34,023 nucleotides of DNA from Spirochaeta sp. LUC14_002_19_P3 (lineage in GTDB: Bacteria > Spirochaetota > Spirochaetia > DSM-2461): assembly GCA_002084135.1 (NCBI GenBank), contig MUIB01000086.1, positions 1 to 34,023 on the forward strand. The letters run 5' to 3'. Positions 25,877 through 34,023 of the stretch are shown here, in pieces. Within the stretch, counting starts at the first letter, position 1, and each line of letters opens with the position of its first letter. A program made the position numbers and the translations under genes. Under the pieces are notes generated by a model. That model saw nothing but the letters and a program-made list of their open reading frames with translations. It was not told the origin of the DNA and searched no databases.

Positions 25877-27678
25877 TGGGAAATCTCCTTTTGAATGGCC
25901 CCGCGCAGTTTGGCTGTTACGGCCTGTGCGTCGAGGGGCATGCCGCCGTATTCGAGTATGGGAACCAGCTGGGATTTTTTTGCACGGGTTTCCAGTATGA
26001 GCAGGCTGCGCAACTGGGCATCGCGGTTCTGCTCTATAACGAAGCAGCGCTCATGGGCATCAATGTACTCTTCTGCCTGGGGGCTGAAGGGGAAGCCGCG
26101 TATGCGCATGTAGTCCAGCTTTATGCCGTCTTTTGCCAGTTCGGCGAGTGCTTCCTTTACGGCCAAATGGCAGCCGCCGACGGTGATAACGCCGTATTTA
26201 TTTTCTGCTGTTTCAATAATGGGCGGCGGCAGGGTTTTCGCGGAGGATTGAACCTTGCGGCGCAGGCGATCTACCACTTCAATATATTCTGCGGATTTTT
26301 CCGTGTATTGACCATACTTGTTGTGCCCTGAGCCGCGAAGAAAGTAGGAGCCTTTGGGATGGACTCCAGGGAGGGTACGGGCGGCAATTTCATCGCCGTC
26401 GTCGTCGAGATAGCGGTAAAATTTTTCGATTTTTTCCAGTTCCTCCGCGCTGAGGACTTTGCCTCGATCCGGCTTGTAATTATCGTCCCAGCTAAGCCGT
26501 GGGGTTATCCACTCGTTCATGCCAATGTCCAGGTCGGTAAGGACGAGTACGGGGGTTTGGAAATGTTCGGCCATGTCGAAGGCCTGTACTGTGAAATAGA
26601 AGCATTCTTCCGGGTTGGCAGGCAGGAGCAGTATGTGTTTGGTATCGCCGTGGGAGGCGTAAGCGGCAGGGAGAATATCACACTGCTGGGTGCGGGTCGG
26701 CATACCGGTTGAGGGACCTACCCGCTGAACATCGAAGATAACAACTGGTATTTCGGTAAAGTAGGCAAAGCCGATGAGTTCATTCATAAGGGAAAGGCCG
26801 GGGCCGCTGGTGGGAGTAAAGGCTCTGGCACCGCACCAGCCAGCACCGATGCCTATGCCTACGGCTGCGAGTTCATCTTCAGCCTGAATAATGGCGGCGT
26901 TCAGCTTGCCTGTGTCGGCATCGCGGCGAAAGCGTTGGCAGAGCTGTCCGAAAACATTGATTATGGACGTGGCCGGGGTAATGGGGTACCAGCCTGTTAC
27001 GGTGGCACCCGCATAGATGCAGCCCAGCGCACAGGCTCCGTTTCCGGTTATAATAATGCTGTTGGAGACTGTTTCATTCCGTTCCACCCGCACGGGCAGG
27101 GGGCAGGTGAAATTTTCGGAGGCATATTTATGGCTCATGGTAATGGCCTTCATATTGGCTTCCGCCAGGGAGGGCTTGCGGGCATAGGTTTCATTGAGCA
27201 GGGTTTGGAGGATGGAAAGCTCAATGTTCAGAAAGGCGGCCGCAGCTCCCACATAGGTAATGTTTTTCATTAGCATGCGCACTTTAACATCGGGGAATGC
27301 CTCTACGCTGAGTTCCGCCAGGGGGATGGGGAGAAAAGTCACATCGTTGCGCATCAGTTCTTTATTTAAAGGACGGGTGGAATCGTAGAGAAAATAGCCG
27401 CCGGGGCTTACCGAAGCTATGTCTTCGGCTATGGTGCGCGGATTCATGGCTATGAAAAAATCCACCCTCGGAGAGCGGGAAACATGCCCCTCGGCACTGG
27501 CCCGTATTTCGTACCAGGTGGGGAGCCCCTGTATGTTGGAGGGGAATATGTTCTTTGCGGAAACCGGAATGCCGGAATGGTGAATGGACTTGTACAGCAG
27601 GCTGTTGGCACTGGCTGAACCCGAACCGTTTACATTGGCAATTTTCAGGACAAAATCGTTAATTCTTTCAGTTTTCAT
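25873..27678 (-). CDS. 2-oxoacid:acceptor oxidoreductase alpha subunit with N-terminal gamma domain (KorA-like)
   Basis: Gamma domain N-terminus and YPITPATSIIN, TSGPGLSLMNE, QRVGPSTGMPTRTQQCD. ATG at 27678; 4-nt overlap with korB. Confidence 0.93.
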   Translation of the reverse strand: MKTERINDFVLKIANVNGSGSASANSLLYKSIHHSGIPVSAKNIFPSNIQGLPTWYEIRASAEGHVSRSPRVDFFIAMNPRTIAEDIASVSPGGYFLYDSTRPLNKELMRNDVTFLPIPLAELSVEAFPDVKVRMLMKNITYVGAAAAFLNIELSILQTLLNETYARKPSLAEANMKAITMSHKYASENFTCPLPVRVERNETVSNSIIITGNGACALGCIYAGATVTGWYPITPATSIINVFGQLCQRFRRDADTGKLNAAIIQAEDELAAVGIGIGAGWCGARAFTPTSGPGLSLMNELIGFAYFTEIPVVIFDVQRVGPSTGMPTRTQQCDILPAAYASHGDTKHILLLPANPEECFYFTVQAFDMAEHFQTPVLVLTDLDIGMNEWITPRLSWDDNYKPDRGKVLSAEELEKIEKFYRYLDDDGDEIAARTLPGVHPKGSYFLRGSGHNKYGQYTEKSAEYIEVVDRLRRKVQSSAKTLPPPIIETAENKYGVITVGGCHLAVKEALAELAKDGIKLDYMRIRGFPFSPQAEEYIDAHERCFVIEQNRDAQLRSLLILETRAKKSQLVPILEYGGMPLDAQAVTAKLRGAIQKEISQ

Positions 27679-29467
27679 TGTAATCCTCGGCGTGGGGTAT
27701 ATGGACAATGGATTTCTTCATGTCCCAGGCTCCAGTGGGGCAGCGTTCTGCACACATGCCGCAATGAATGCACACATCCTCATCCTTCACCATTACCCGC
27801 CCGGTTTGGGTTAGGTTTTCCGAAACGAACAGGGGCTGCTCCTGGTTGAGTGCTGGTGCGGTAAGACGGGAGCGCAGCTCTTCTTCCGAGCCGTTAGGGA
27901 CAATGGTTAAACAATCCACGGGGCAGGCATCAATACAGGCATCGCATTCTATGCACAGCGAGTGCGTGAAATCGGTCTGCATATCGCAGTTCAGGCAGCG
28001 CTCAGCCTCCACCGCGGCTTCATCTATATCGAAACCCTTTTCCACTTCCAGCTTCAGATCGACAAAGCGTTCTTTAAGGGATAGGTGCGGCACGATACGG
28101 CGTTTGGCGGCATCCCAGTCGTTGCTGTAGCTCCACTCTTGCAAACCCATCCGCTGACTTACCAGATTGATGCCCCGTGGCAGCCGCTGCTCCACCGGTA
28201 TGCCCCGGCAATAGTTATGAATGGAAATGGCGGCTTCATGGCCGTGCGCTACCGCCCAGATAATGTTCAGGGGGCCGAATGCGGCATCTCCCCCAAAGAA
28301 CACCCCGGCGCGTGTGGACTGATAGGTTGTCTTGTCCACAATCGGCAGGTCCCATTTGTCGAATTCGATGCCGATGTCCTTCTCTATAAAAGGAAAGGCA
28401 TTCTCCTGTCCCACGGCGAGAATTACCGCATCGCAGGGAAGAATAACATCGTCCAGCTTCTTCGATTTCAGCCGTCCGGTTTCATCCTTATGCCATTCAA
28501 CACTCTCAAAATGAACCCCGGTAAGCACTCCGTCTTCAACGATGAAGCGACTGGGTGAATGATTGGTAATAATGTCAATGGCTTCTTCTTCGGCGTCTTC
28601 AAGTTCCCATTCCGAGGCTTTGAGCATGCTGTGCGGCTTGCGGGCTACCACTTTCACGTTCTCGCCGCCGATGCGCTTGGCGGTGCGGCAGCAGTCCATG
28701 GCGGTGTTGCCGCCGCCGATAACCAGAACCCGGGGGGCAATGGAATGGACATGGCCAAAGGCCACGGCCTCCAGCCAGGCAATGCCAACATAAATATTCT
28801 CCGAATCATGGCGGCCAGGTATTTCCAGCTCCTTGCCCATAGGCGCTCCGCAACCTACAAACACCGCATCGAAATGACCTTTTTCATCGCCCTTTTCCAG
28901 CAGTTCCTTCATGCTGGTAACCGGGGTGTTTAGCCGAAGTTCCGCGCCCATATCGATAATAGTGTTAATCTCTTCATCAATTACCTTGGCGGGCAGGCGA
29001 AAGGCCGGTATGCTGGAGCGCATTAAACCGCCGGTAGTATTCAGTTTTTCATAGATAACAACTTCGTATCCGAGAGGGAGGAGATCGTTTGCGACTGTTA
29101 GTGAAGCCGGTCCGGCCCCGATAAGGGCGATGCGCTTGCCATTTTTTTCTTTGGGGACTTTCGGCAGCCGGGCACTGATGTCTTCTTTGAAGTCTGCGGT
29201 TACCCGCTTGAGGCGGCAGATTGCCACGGGCTTTTCCTCTATGCGCCGCCTTCGGCAGGCCGGTTCGCAAGGCCGATCACAAACCCGCCCCAAAATGCCC
29301 GGAAAAACATTCGATACCCGGTTCATCATGTAGGCATCCGTGTAGCGTCCCTGAGCGATAAGCCGTATATAAGCCGGAACCGGAGTGTGCGCGGGACATG
29401 CCCATTGGCAGTCAACAACTTTATGATAATAATCCGGATTACTCGTATCGGTTGGTTTCATGTACAT
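27668..29467 (-). CDS. GltD/NfnB-like FAD-dependent oxidoreductase with C-terminal 2x[4Fe-4S] domain
   Basis: N-terminal CQWACPAHTPVPAYI…CDRPCEPAC; ALIGAGPASL; VLVIGGGNTAMD; C-terminal CIECDACIDACP and CIHCGMCAERCP. Confidence 0.92.
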   Translation of the reverse strand: MYMKPTDTSNPDYYHKVVDCQWACPAHTPVPAYIRLIAQGRYTDAYMMNRVSNVFPGILGRVCDRPCEPACRRRRIEEKPVAICRLKRVTADFKEDISARLPKVPKEKNGKRIALIGAGPASLTVANDLLPLGYEVVIYEKLNTTGGLMRSSIPAFRLPAKVIDEEINTIIDMGAELRLNTPVTSMKELLEKGDEKGHFDAVFVGCGAPMGKELEIPGRHDSENIYVGIAWLEAVAFGHVHSIAPRVLVIGGGNTAMDCCRTAKRIGGENVKVVARKPHSMLKASEWELEDAEEEAIDIITNHSPSRFIVEDGVLTGVHFESVEWHKDETGRLKSKKLDDVILPCDAVILAVGQENAFPFIEKDIGIEFDKWDLPIVDKTTYQSTRAGVFFGGDAAFGPLNIIWAVAHGHEAAISIHNYCRGIPVEQRLPRGINLVSQRMGLQEWSYSNDWDAAKRRIVPHLSLKERFVDLKLEVEKGFDIDEAAVEAERCLNCDMQTDFTHSLCIECDACIDACPVDCLTIVPNGSEEELRSRLTAPALNQEQPLFVSENLTQTGRVMVKDEDVCIHCGMCAERCPTGAWDMKKSIVHIPHAEDYNEN

Positions 29468-29503
29468 TCCTTATTTTTTTAGGTATCCTTAAGCTGCTAG
29501 TGT

Positions 29504-29532
29504 ATTATACACGGAACAGCAGAGTGTGGTAA
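29504..29532 (-). promoter_or_regulatory. Putative promoter of the GltD-like/korAB operon
   Basis: On minus strand TTACCA - 17 nt - TATAAT, upstream of 29467. Confidence 0.5.
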
Positions 29533-29686
29533 CCGCTTACATGGAATTTTTCATTCAATATAAGAAATTTTCGTGCATATCCTAAAAGAGCTGCGGATAA
29601 TTTGCTTTAATAAGGTTGTTTGTGCAGTGTAGGCAGAAGTATATTTTGCCGGAGGTATCTTCAATTTCTACCGCCTCCAGGGTAAT

Positions 29687-32227
29687 TTACAGCAATTCTT
29701 CCGCCCGCCGGTATATGTGGCTCACTTTTCGTTCTGTATTTTTATCCTCACCGATGAAATCGGCCAGGGTATCAAGGCTGGCCAGGCTGGCCGAAACCGC
29801 GCCGTGAAAGCTGCGCACGGTTTTGAACCAGTAGTGGCCTTTCCTGTCCGTATACAGGGCAATGAATCCCATGGGTTTCTTTTTGGTGCTTTTAGTGCTT
29901 CCGGTAACCTTGAGGAGGTTGTCCAGTTCGGCGAGGAGCTTGTTTCGGTGCTGTACTTTGTGGATATGGAAGTTCCCCCGCGGGCAGTTTTCCCGCACGT
30001 CTTCGCGGGGGTTAAGAAAGCGGGCGGCTTTTATAATGGTGCTGATCTTCGAATCCGGCAGTATTTCATCTTTTCCCATCATCAAAGACCCGCGCATGGA
30101 GCCGAAATCGGGTACAGTTTCGCTACTTCCGCTCAGGGCGGCGTGAAGCCGCTGCCATTCAAACACAGCCCGCTTTTTCCCTTTCCTGCCGCGGCTAACA
30201 GGGAAGGCTTCCCCGGCAATCCATAGCTGATTCGTGGTATCCCGTGCCGATTCCTGTTCATGTCCGCCGCCGCGCCGCTGTCTTCTGCCGCCGGAAAGCA
30301 GCATTTTGGGCAGCAGGGGATGAATTTCCGCCAGCCAGGATTTCTGTAGCGGGGAAACTGACCGGGCGTATATGCGGCTGGTTTGAACAATTTCCCCGGC
30401 GGCGATGAACTCTGGATTGTCCTTGAACAGGACCGAACCGGGATGGATTATAATGCGATCCGCGCCGACGCTTCTGTAGTCGAAACGGCCATCTTTTACA
30501 CAGACGAAGGGAATGAGTCCGCGGGCGCAGGCTTTGAGAAAGTCTTCTGTTGCGCCGCCTTCCCCGATGGGCACGCCAAGTTCCCCGGTTATGTCTTCAA
30601 GCTGCTGCGTTATGGCCAGAATTTCATCAAGGATTTTCGCGTCCAGATAGTAGCGGTCGGCAAAGGCGGCACGGTTTTTGCTCTCCGTATAATCCCAGTA
30701 CAGGTTGATGTAGCTGGCAAAGTCGCCGTAGCGTTCGGAACGGAAGCTGTGATGGGCTTTGCGGGCTTCCATTTCCTCGCCTTGAGGAAGCAGAAAGGGG
30801 GAGTTCACCGATAGAAAGGCCGCGGCGATGATGGTTTCGCGGATAACAGAGGGGTAGCGGAGCACGGCTTCGACAATCATGCGTGCGTGGCGGGGCATAA
30901 GGGGATAGGGCACCATCATCCGGCCAATGTCGGTAAGCGCGTTTTCTTCGTCAATGGCATCCAGCAGCCGCAGGGTATCTACCGCCCCATGAATGTCTTT
31001 GGCCGAGGGCGGATCGATGAAGGGGAAGGATTCAAAGTCGCGGATACCAATTTCGGCCATGCGCAGGACAACTTCGGCCAGGTCGGTACGATAGATTTCT
31101 TCGCGGGTGAATTCCGGCCGCTCCTGGTAGTTTTTTTCTGCATAAAGGCGGAAGCAGATTCCCGGGCCGGTACGGCCTGCACGGCCTTTGCGCTGTTCGG
31201 CCGAGGCGCGGGAGATAGGGGTTTCTATTAAGGCGCTGGTGAAGGTGCGGGGGTTGTAGAAATTCAGCTTGGCCAGACCGGTATCCATAACCGCCTTGAT
31301 GCCATCTATGGTAACGCTGGTTTCGGCCACGTTGGTAGCTACTACCACTTTCTTCAAACCTTTGGGTGCCGGATCGAAGACTTTTTCCTGTTCTTCGCTA
31401 CCCAGCCGCCCGTAGAGAGGCATAATGTGTATCTTTCGGCGCACTTTGCAGCCCGAGAGCCGGGCGGCTGTTTCTTTTATAATTTTTTCACCGGGACAAA
31501 AGATGAGAATGCCGCCATCTTCCAGAGAACCATAGTCCATGCTATGGACAGTTTTTTCCACAATGGATGTTATGGTATTCAGCAAAATTTCTTCGTCGCC
31601 TTCTATGGACAGAGGCTTGTACACCACTTCTACCGGAAAAACCGGGGTGTCGATGCTCACGATGGGACAGTTTCCAAAATAATCGCTGAAAACTTTTGGA
31701 TTAAGGGTGGCCGATGAGATGATAACTTTCAGATCCGGGCGGAGGGGGAGAAGTTCTTTGAGCAGCCCGAGAATAAAGTCTATGTTCAGGGTGCGCTCAT
31801 GGGCCTCGTCTATCATTAAGACATTGTAGCGGGTAAGCAGCCGGTCGCCTTTCATCTCCTGGAGAAGGGTGCCATCTGTGAGTATTTTCAGACGGGTTTC
31901 CGGGCCGGTAATGTCTTCAAAGCGCATTTTATAGCCAACATAAGCACCTACCGGACATTCCAGCTGTCGAGCGATGTAGCGACTTACCCCTACGGCGGCA
32001 ATGCGCCGCGGCTGGGTTATGCCGATAACGCCATTTTCGGCATAACCGGCTTCGTGCAAAATAATGGGAATCTGGGTGGTTTTTCCTGAACCGGTAGTGC
32101 TCTCAACGACAATAACCTGATGTTCCTTCAGGGCATCCAGTATGCGCTGCTTCTGGGCATAAACCGGCAGATTATGGGGATCTAATAACATGTTCCCTAT
32201 GCTAGGGTATGAGCGAAAAATCTGCAA
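29687..32227 (-). CDS. ATP-dependent DEAH-box helicase (HrpA-like)
   Basis: TTGSGKTTQIP, DEAH, SATL, QRKGRAGRTGPG motifs. Actual start could be Met at 32191. Confidence 0.9.
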   Translation of the reverse strand: MQIFRSYPSIGNMLLDPHNLPVYAQKQRILDALKEHQVIVVESTTGSGKTTQIPIILHEAGYAENGVIGITQPRRIAAVGVSRYIARQLECPVGAYVGYKMRFEDITGPETRLKILTDGTLLQEMKGDRLLTRYNVLMIDEAHERTLNIDFILGLLKELLPLRPDLKVIISSATLNPKVFSDYFGNCPIVSIDTPVFPVEVVYKPLSIEGDEEILLNTITSIVEKTVHSMDYGSLEDGGILIFCPGEKIIKETAARLSGCKVRRKIHIMPLYGRLGSEEQEKVFDPAPKGLKKVVVATNVAETSVTIDGIKAVMDTGLAKLNFYNPRTFTSALIETPISRASAEQRKGRAGRTGPGICFRLYAEKNYQERPEFTREEIYRTDLAEVVLRMAEIGIRDFESFPFIDPPSAKDIHGAVDTLRLLDAIDEENALTDIGRMMVPYPLMPRHARMIVEAVLRYPSVIRETIIAAAFLSVNSPFLLPQGEEMEARKAHHSFRSERYGDFASYINLYWDYTESKNRAAFADRYYLDAKILDEILAITQQLEDITGELGVPIGEGGATEDFLKACARGLIPFVCVKDGRFDYRSVGADRIIIHPGSVLFKDNPEFIAAGEIVQTSRIYARSVSPLQKSWLAEIHPLLPKMLLSGGRRQRRGGGHEQESARDTTNQLWIAGEAFPVSRGRKGKKRAVFEWQRLHAALSGSSETVPDFGSMRGSLMMGKDEILPDSKISTIIKAARFLNPREDVRENCPRGNFHIHKVQHRNKLLAELDNLLKVTGSTKSTKKKPMGFIALYTDRKGHYWFKTVRSFHGAVSASLASLDTLADFIGEDKNTERKVSHIYRRAEELL

Positions 32228-32236
32228 GCGGGGGCA

Positions 32237-32283
32237 GCGGAAAAGTTCGAGTCAAGAACTAAATGGGTTTTTTTGAGGTGCCC
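32237..32283. repeat. Partial repeat-family copy C (inverted relative to A/B)
   Basis: Reverse complement GGGCACCTCAAAAAAACCCATTTAGTTCTTGACTCGAACTTTTCCGC matches the left ~47 nt of copies A/B. Confidence 0.85.
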
Positions 32284-32329
32284 AACTTCATATCTTCAGC
32301 CGTAAGGCCAGCGCAGCTTATGCACACAA

Positions 32330-32860
32330 TCAGCCCTTAACCAGCCCAATTCCCTGCCTTAAATAAGCATCTTTTTGTTCCACATAGTGCGCTGAGTTCT
32401 GATGGCATTTGGAAATAGCCTCTTCCGTGAGAGACTTGATTGTTTTCGCCGGTGCTCCCAGCACCATCATACCATCGGGCACATCCATGGTGCCTGTAAG
32501 CAGAGCTCCGGCACCGATAAGGCAGTTTCTGCCAATTCTTGCCCCGGTAAGAATAACCGCCCCCATTCCTATTAAACTGCCATCGCCGATAACACAGCCG
32601 TGAATAACGCAGTTATGGCCCACGGTAACATTCTCTCCTATTATCACAGGATACCCCATATCGGTGTGTACGGAGCTGCCATCCTGAATATTCGATCCCC
32701 GGCCTACGCTTATGGGTTCCAAATCCCCCCTTAGAGTGGCATTAAACCACACACTGGAGTCTTCGGCCAAAGAGACTCTTCCAATAATATCGGCACCAGG
32801 CGCGACAAAGATTTTCGTGCCGACAAAACTTGGGCTGTGTTCGTCAAAGTTGTAAATCAT
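32330..32860 (-). CDS. Gamma-class carbonic anhydrase family protein (left-handed beta-helix)
   Basis: Hexapeptide repeats, RGDLEPISVGRGSNIQDGSSVH, VGHNCVIHGCVIGDGSLIGMGA; ATG at 32860. Confidence 0.92.
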   Translation of the reverse strand: MIYNFDEHSPSFVGTKIFVAPGADIIGRVSLAEDSSVWFNATLRGDLEPISVGRGSNIQDGSSVHTDMGYPVIIGENVTVGHNCVIHGCVIGDGSLIGMGAVILTGARIGRNCLIGAGALLTGTMDVPDGMMVLGAPAKTIKSLTEEAISKCHQNSAHYVEQKDAYLRQGIGLVKG

Positions 32861-33792
32861 AGTCGAACTCCCTGTGCGGTTTGCACCACGGCCTTCAGTG
32901 CATCCAAGTCCATGTGGCCCGGTGTGCTGCAACCGTTGGCCAGAAAGAAGCGCTCTTGGCCGCCCAGAGCCATGCCCTGCCGGGTATGCTCAACAATGTA
33001 CCGCGGAGTATGGCGGGTAAGAATGGTGTGATCGATTCCGCCCATGACGCAGCCGGGCCATTTTTTCTTGACTTCCCGCAGGGAGGGGTTGCCGGGGAGC
33101 CGGTCTTCCCAGCTTAAAATGGACACGGGAAAGTCCAGGCAGTTTTCAATATCTATGTCTTTGCCGTGGAGGTGGGCGGTGTTCATTGGGCCGCTGTCTT
33201 TTACCGCTTCAAACACCCGCATCGCAAAGGGTTTAACGAATGCAAGAAAGTGTTCACGGCTCATCTCGGAGCGGCCCGCCAGAGAGGACATGAATATGCC
33301 GTGAGTGCCGGAGGCCATAACCCGGCGGGCATATTCGCTCACCATATCGGTAACCACATCGAGGGCGGCGAGGAGATCATCAGGATAATCGGCTATTAAA
33401 TGCGGCAGATGCTCGCCCACAGGACTGCGTTGTAGCACCTGCCAGGGATCGAAAATGGTGTCGCAGAAGTATGCTTTGCCCTCCAGTGCCTCCGCGATGA
33501 TGGAGAGGGCTTTGAGCTGTTCCCCCCAGGGTGAATCGTCTATGCGAAAGGGCTTGAGTTTGCGCAAATCAGCGGGGCTTTTCAGTTCCAGCATACCGTC
33601 GGGCATGGGGTAGTAGTAGTCGTTCATTACCTTCAGCCAGTCAAAATCAAAATGCCGGAAAAAGGCGAGTACAATTTCGGCAAACTTCTCTCCCGGCATG
33701 AACTGCACCCCGAAGTGATACCAGCATGAAATGGGTGCCCTGTCTGGCTGCTGGTGCTTCAAGACAGCGTCAATACGTTCTGTTTTGGTCAT
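32857..33792 (-). CDS. Uroporphyrinogen decarboxylase (URO-D)-family protein
   Basis: MTKTERIDAVLKHQQPDRAPISCWYHFG, HLHGKDIDIE, GGIDHTIL; 4-nt overlap with the next gene; ATG at 33792. Confidence 0.85.
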   Translation of the reverse strand: MTKTERIDAVLKHQQPDRAPISCWYHFGVQFMPGEKFAEIVLAFFRHFDFDWLKVMNDYYYPMPDGMLELKSPADLRKLKPFRIDDSPWGEQLKALSIIAEALEGKAYFCDTIFDPWQVLQRSPVGEHLPHLIADYPDDLLAALDVVTDMVSEYARRVMASGTHGIFMSSLAGRSEMSREHFLAFVKPFAMRVFEAVKDSGPMNTAHLHGKDIDIENCLDFPVSILSWEDRLPGNPSLREVKKKWPGCVMGGIDHTILTRHTPRYIVEHTRQGMALGGQERFFLANGCSTPGHMDLDALKAVVQTAQGVRL

Positions 33793-33867
33793 AGTACCTC
33801 CGGGGGTATTATGACACGGGAGAAGGCGGGGAGCAATAGGCAGCAGTGCGCCCGGCACCAAATCGTA

Positions 33868-33896
33868 TTCACCTTTTCAAAGCAATATGGTACACT
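33868..33896 (+). promoter_or_regulatory. Putative promoter for the terminal CDS
   Basis: TTCACC - 17 nt - TACACT ending 6 nt before ATG 33903. Confidence 0.35.
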
Positions 33897-33902
33897 TAGC
33901 CC

Positions 33903-34023
33903 ATGCTAAGGACATTCAAGGATTACTTGTTCCAGTATATTTTTCGCTCATCGGCCAATTTCAGGCTGTTGTACCGCTGGGCAGCCAAAAAGGAGCTTCC
34001 CAAAGACATAAAAATATACCGAA
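33903..34023 (+). CDS. 5' end of an unidentified CDS (truncated by window end)
   Basis: ATG followed by open frame MLRTFKDYLFQYIFRSSANFRLLYRWAAKKELPKDIKIYR. Confidence 0.5.
   Translation, partial: MLRTFKDYLFQYIFRSSANFRLLYRWAAKKELPKDIKIYR

Noticed and set aside
29470-29495. TTTTTTTAGGTATCC as a possible repeat right end
   Set aside because: Match is short, with differing internal bases and no adjoining repeat body.
1-34023. CRISPR array, tRNA or rRNA genes
   Set aside because: No regularly spaced direct repeats, cloverleaf-like sequence or rRNA signature was recognised by eye in the intergenic regions.

Overview
The window looks like chromosomal DNA from a spirochaete-like bacterium (inferred from gene content only). 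It is gene-dense with no rRNA, tRNA or CRISPR array recognised. Order: tail of an upstream CDS; 7TM-DISM class III nucleotidyl cyclase; SsuABC/TauABC-like ABC transporter; recO; MMPL/RND exporter + LolA-like protein + outer-membrane protein + GT2 glycosyltransferase operon; an AT-rich two-gene restriction-modification module with BcgI-like architecture (fused nuclease-methylase plus specificity subunit); a signal-peptide protein; a type II fatty-acid synthesis cluster (fabH-fabG-fabF-fabZ-fabV, minus strand); a dihydroorotate-dehydrogenase-like gene with a putative outer-membrane protein and a phosphoribosyltransferase; a lipoprotein alpha/beta hydrolase; a GltD-like/KorA/KorB oxidoreductase operon; a DEAH (HrpA-like) helicase; gamma-carbonic anhydrase; a uroporphyrinogen-decarboxylase-family gene; and the start of a truncated CDS. 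The most interesting unexplained signals are: (i) a dispersed MITE-like repeat family with ends GGGCACCTCTAAAAA.../...TTTTTAGAGGTACCC, one copy of which supplies the stop codons of both flanking convergent genes and borders the R-M island; (ii) a possible translationally coupled 34-aa Cys-containing microprotein after korB; (iii) an orphan C-terminal reading frame coupled by ATGA to the R-M gene; (iv) several structured intergenic inverted repeats.
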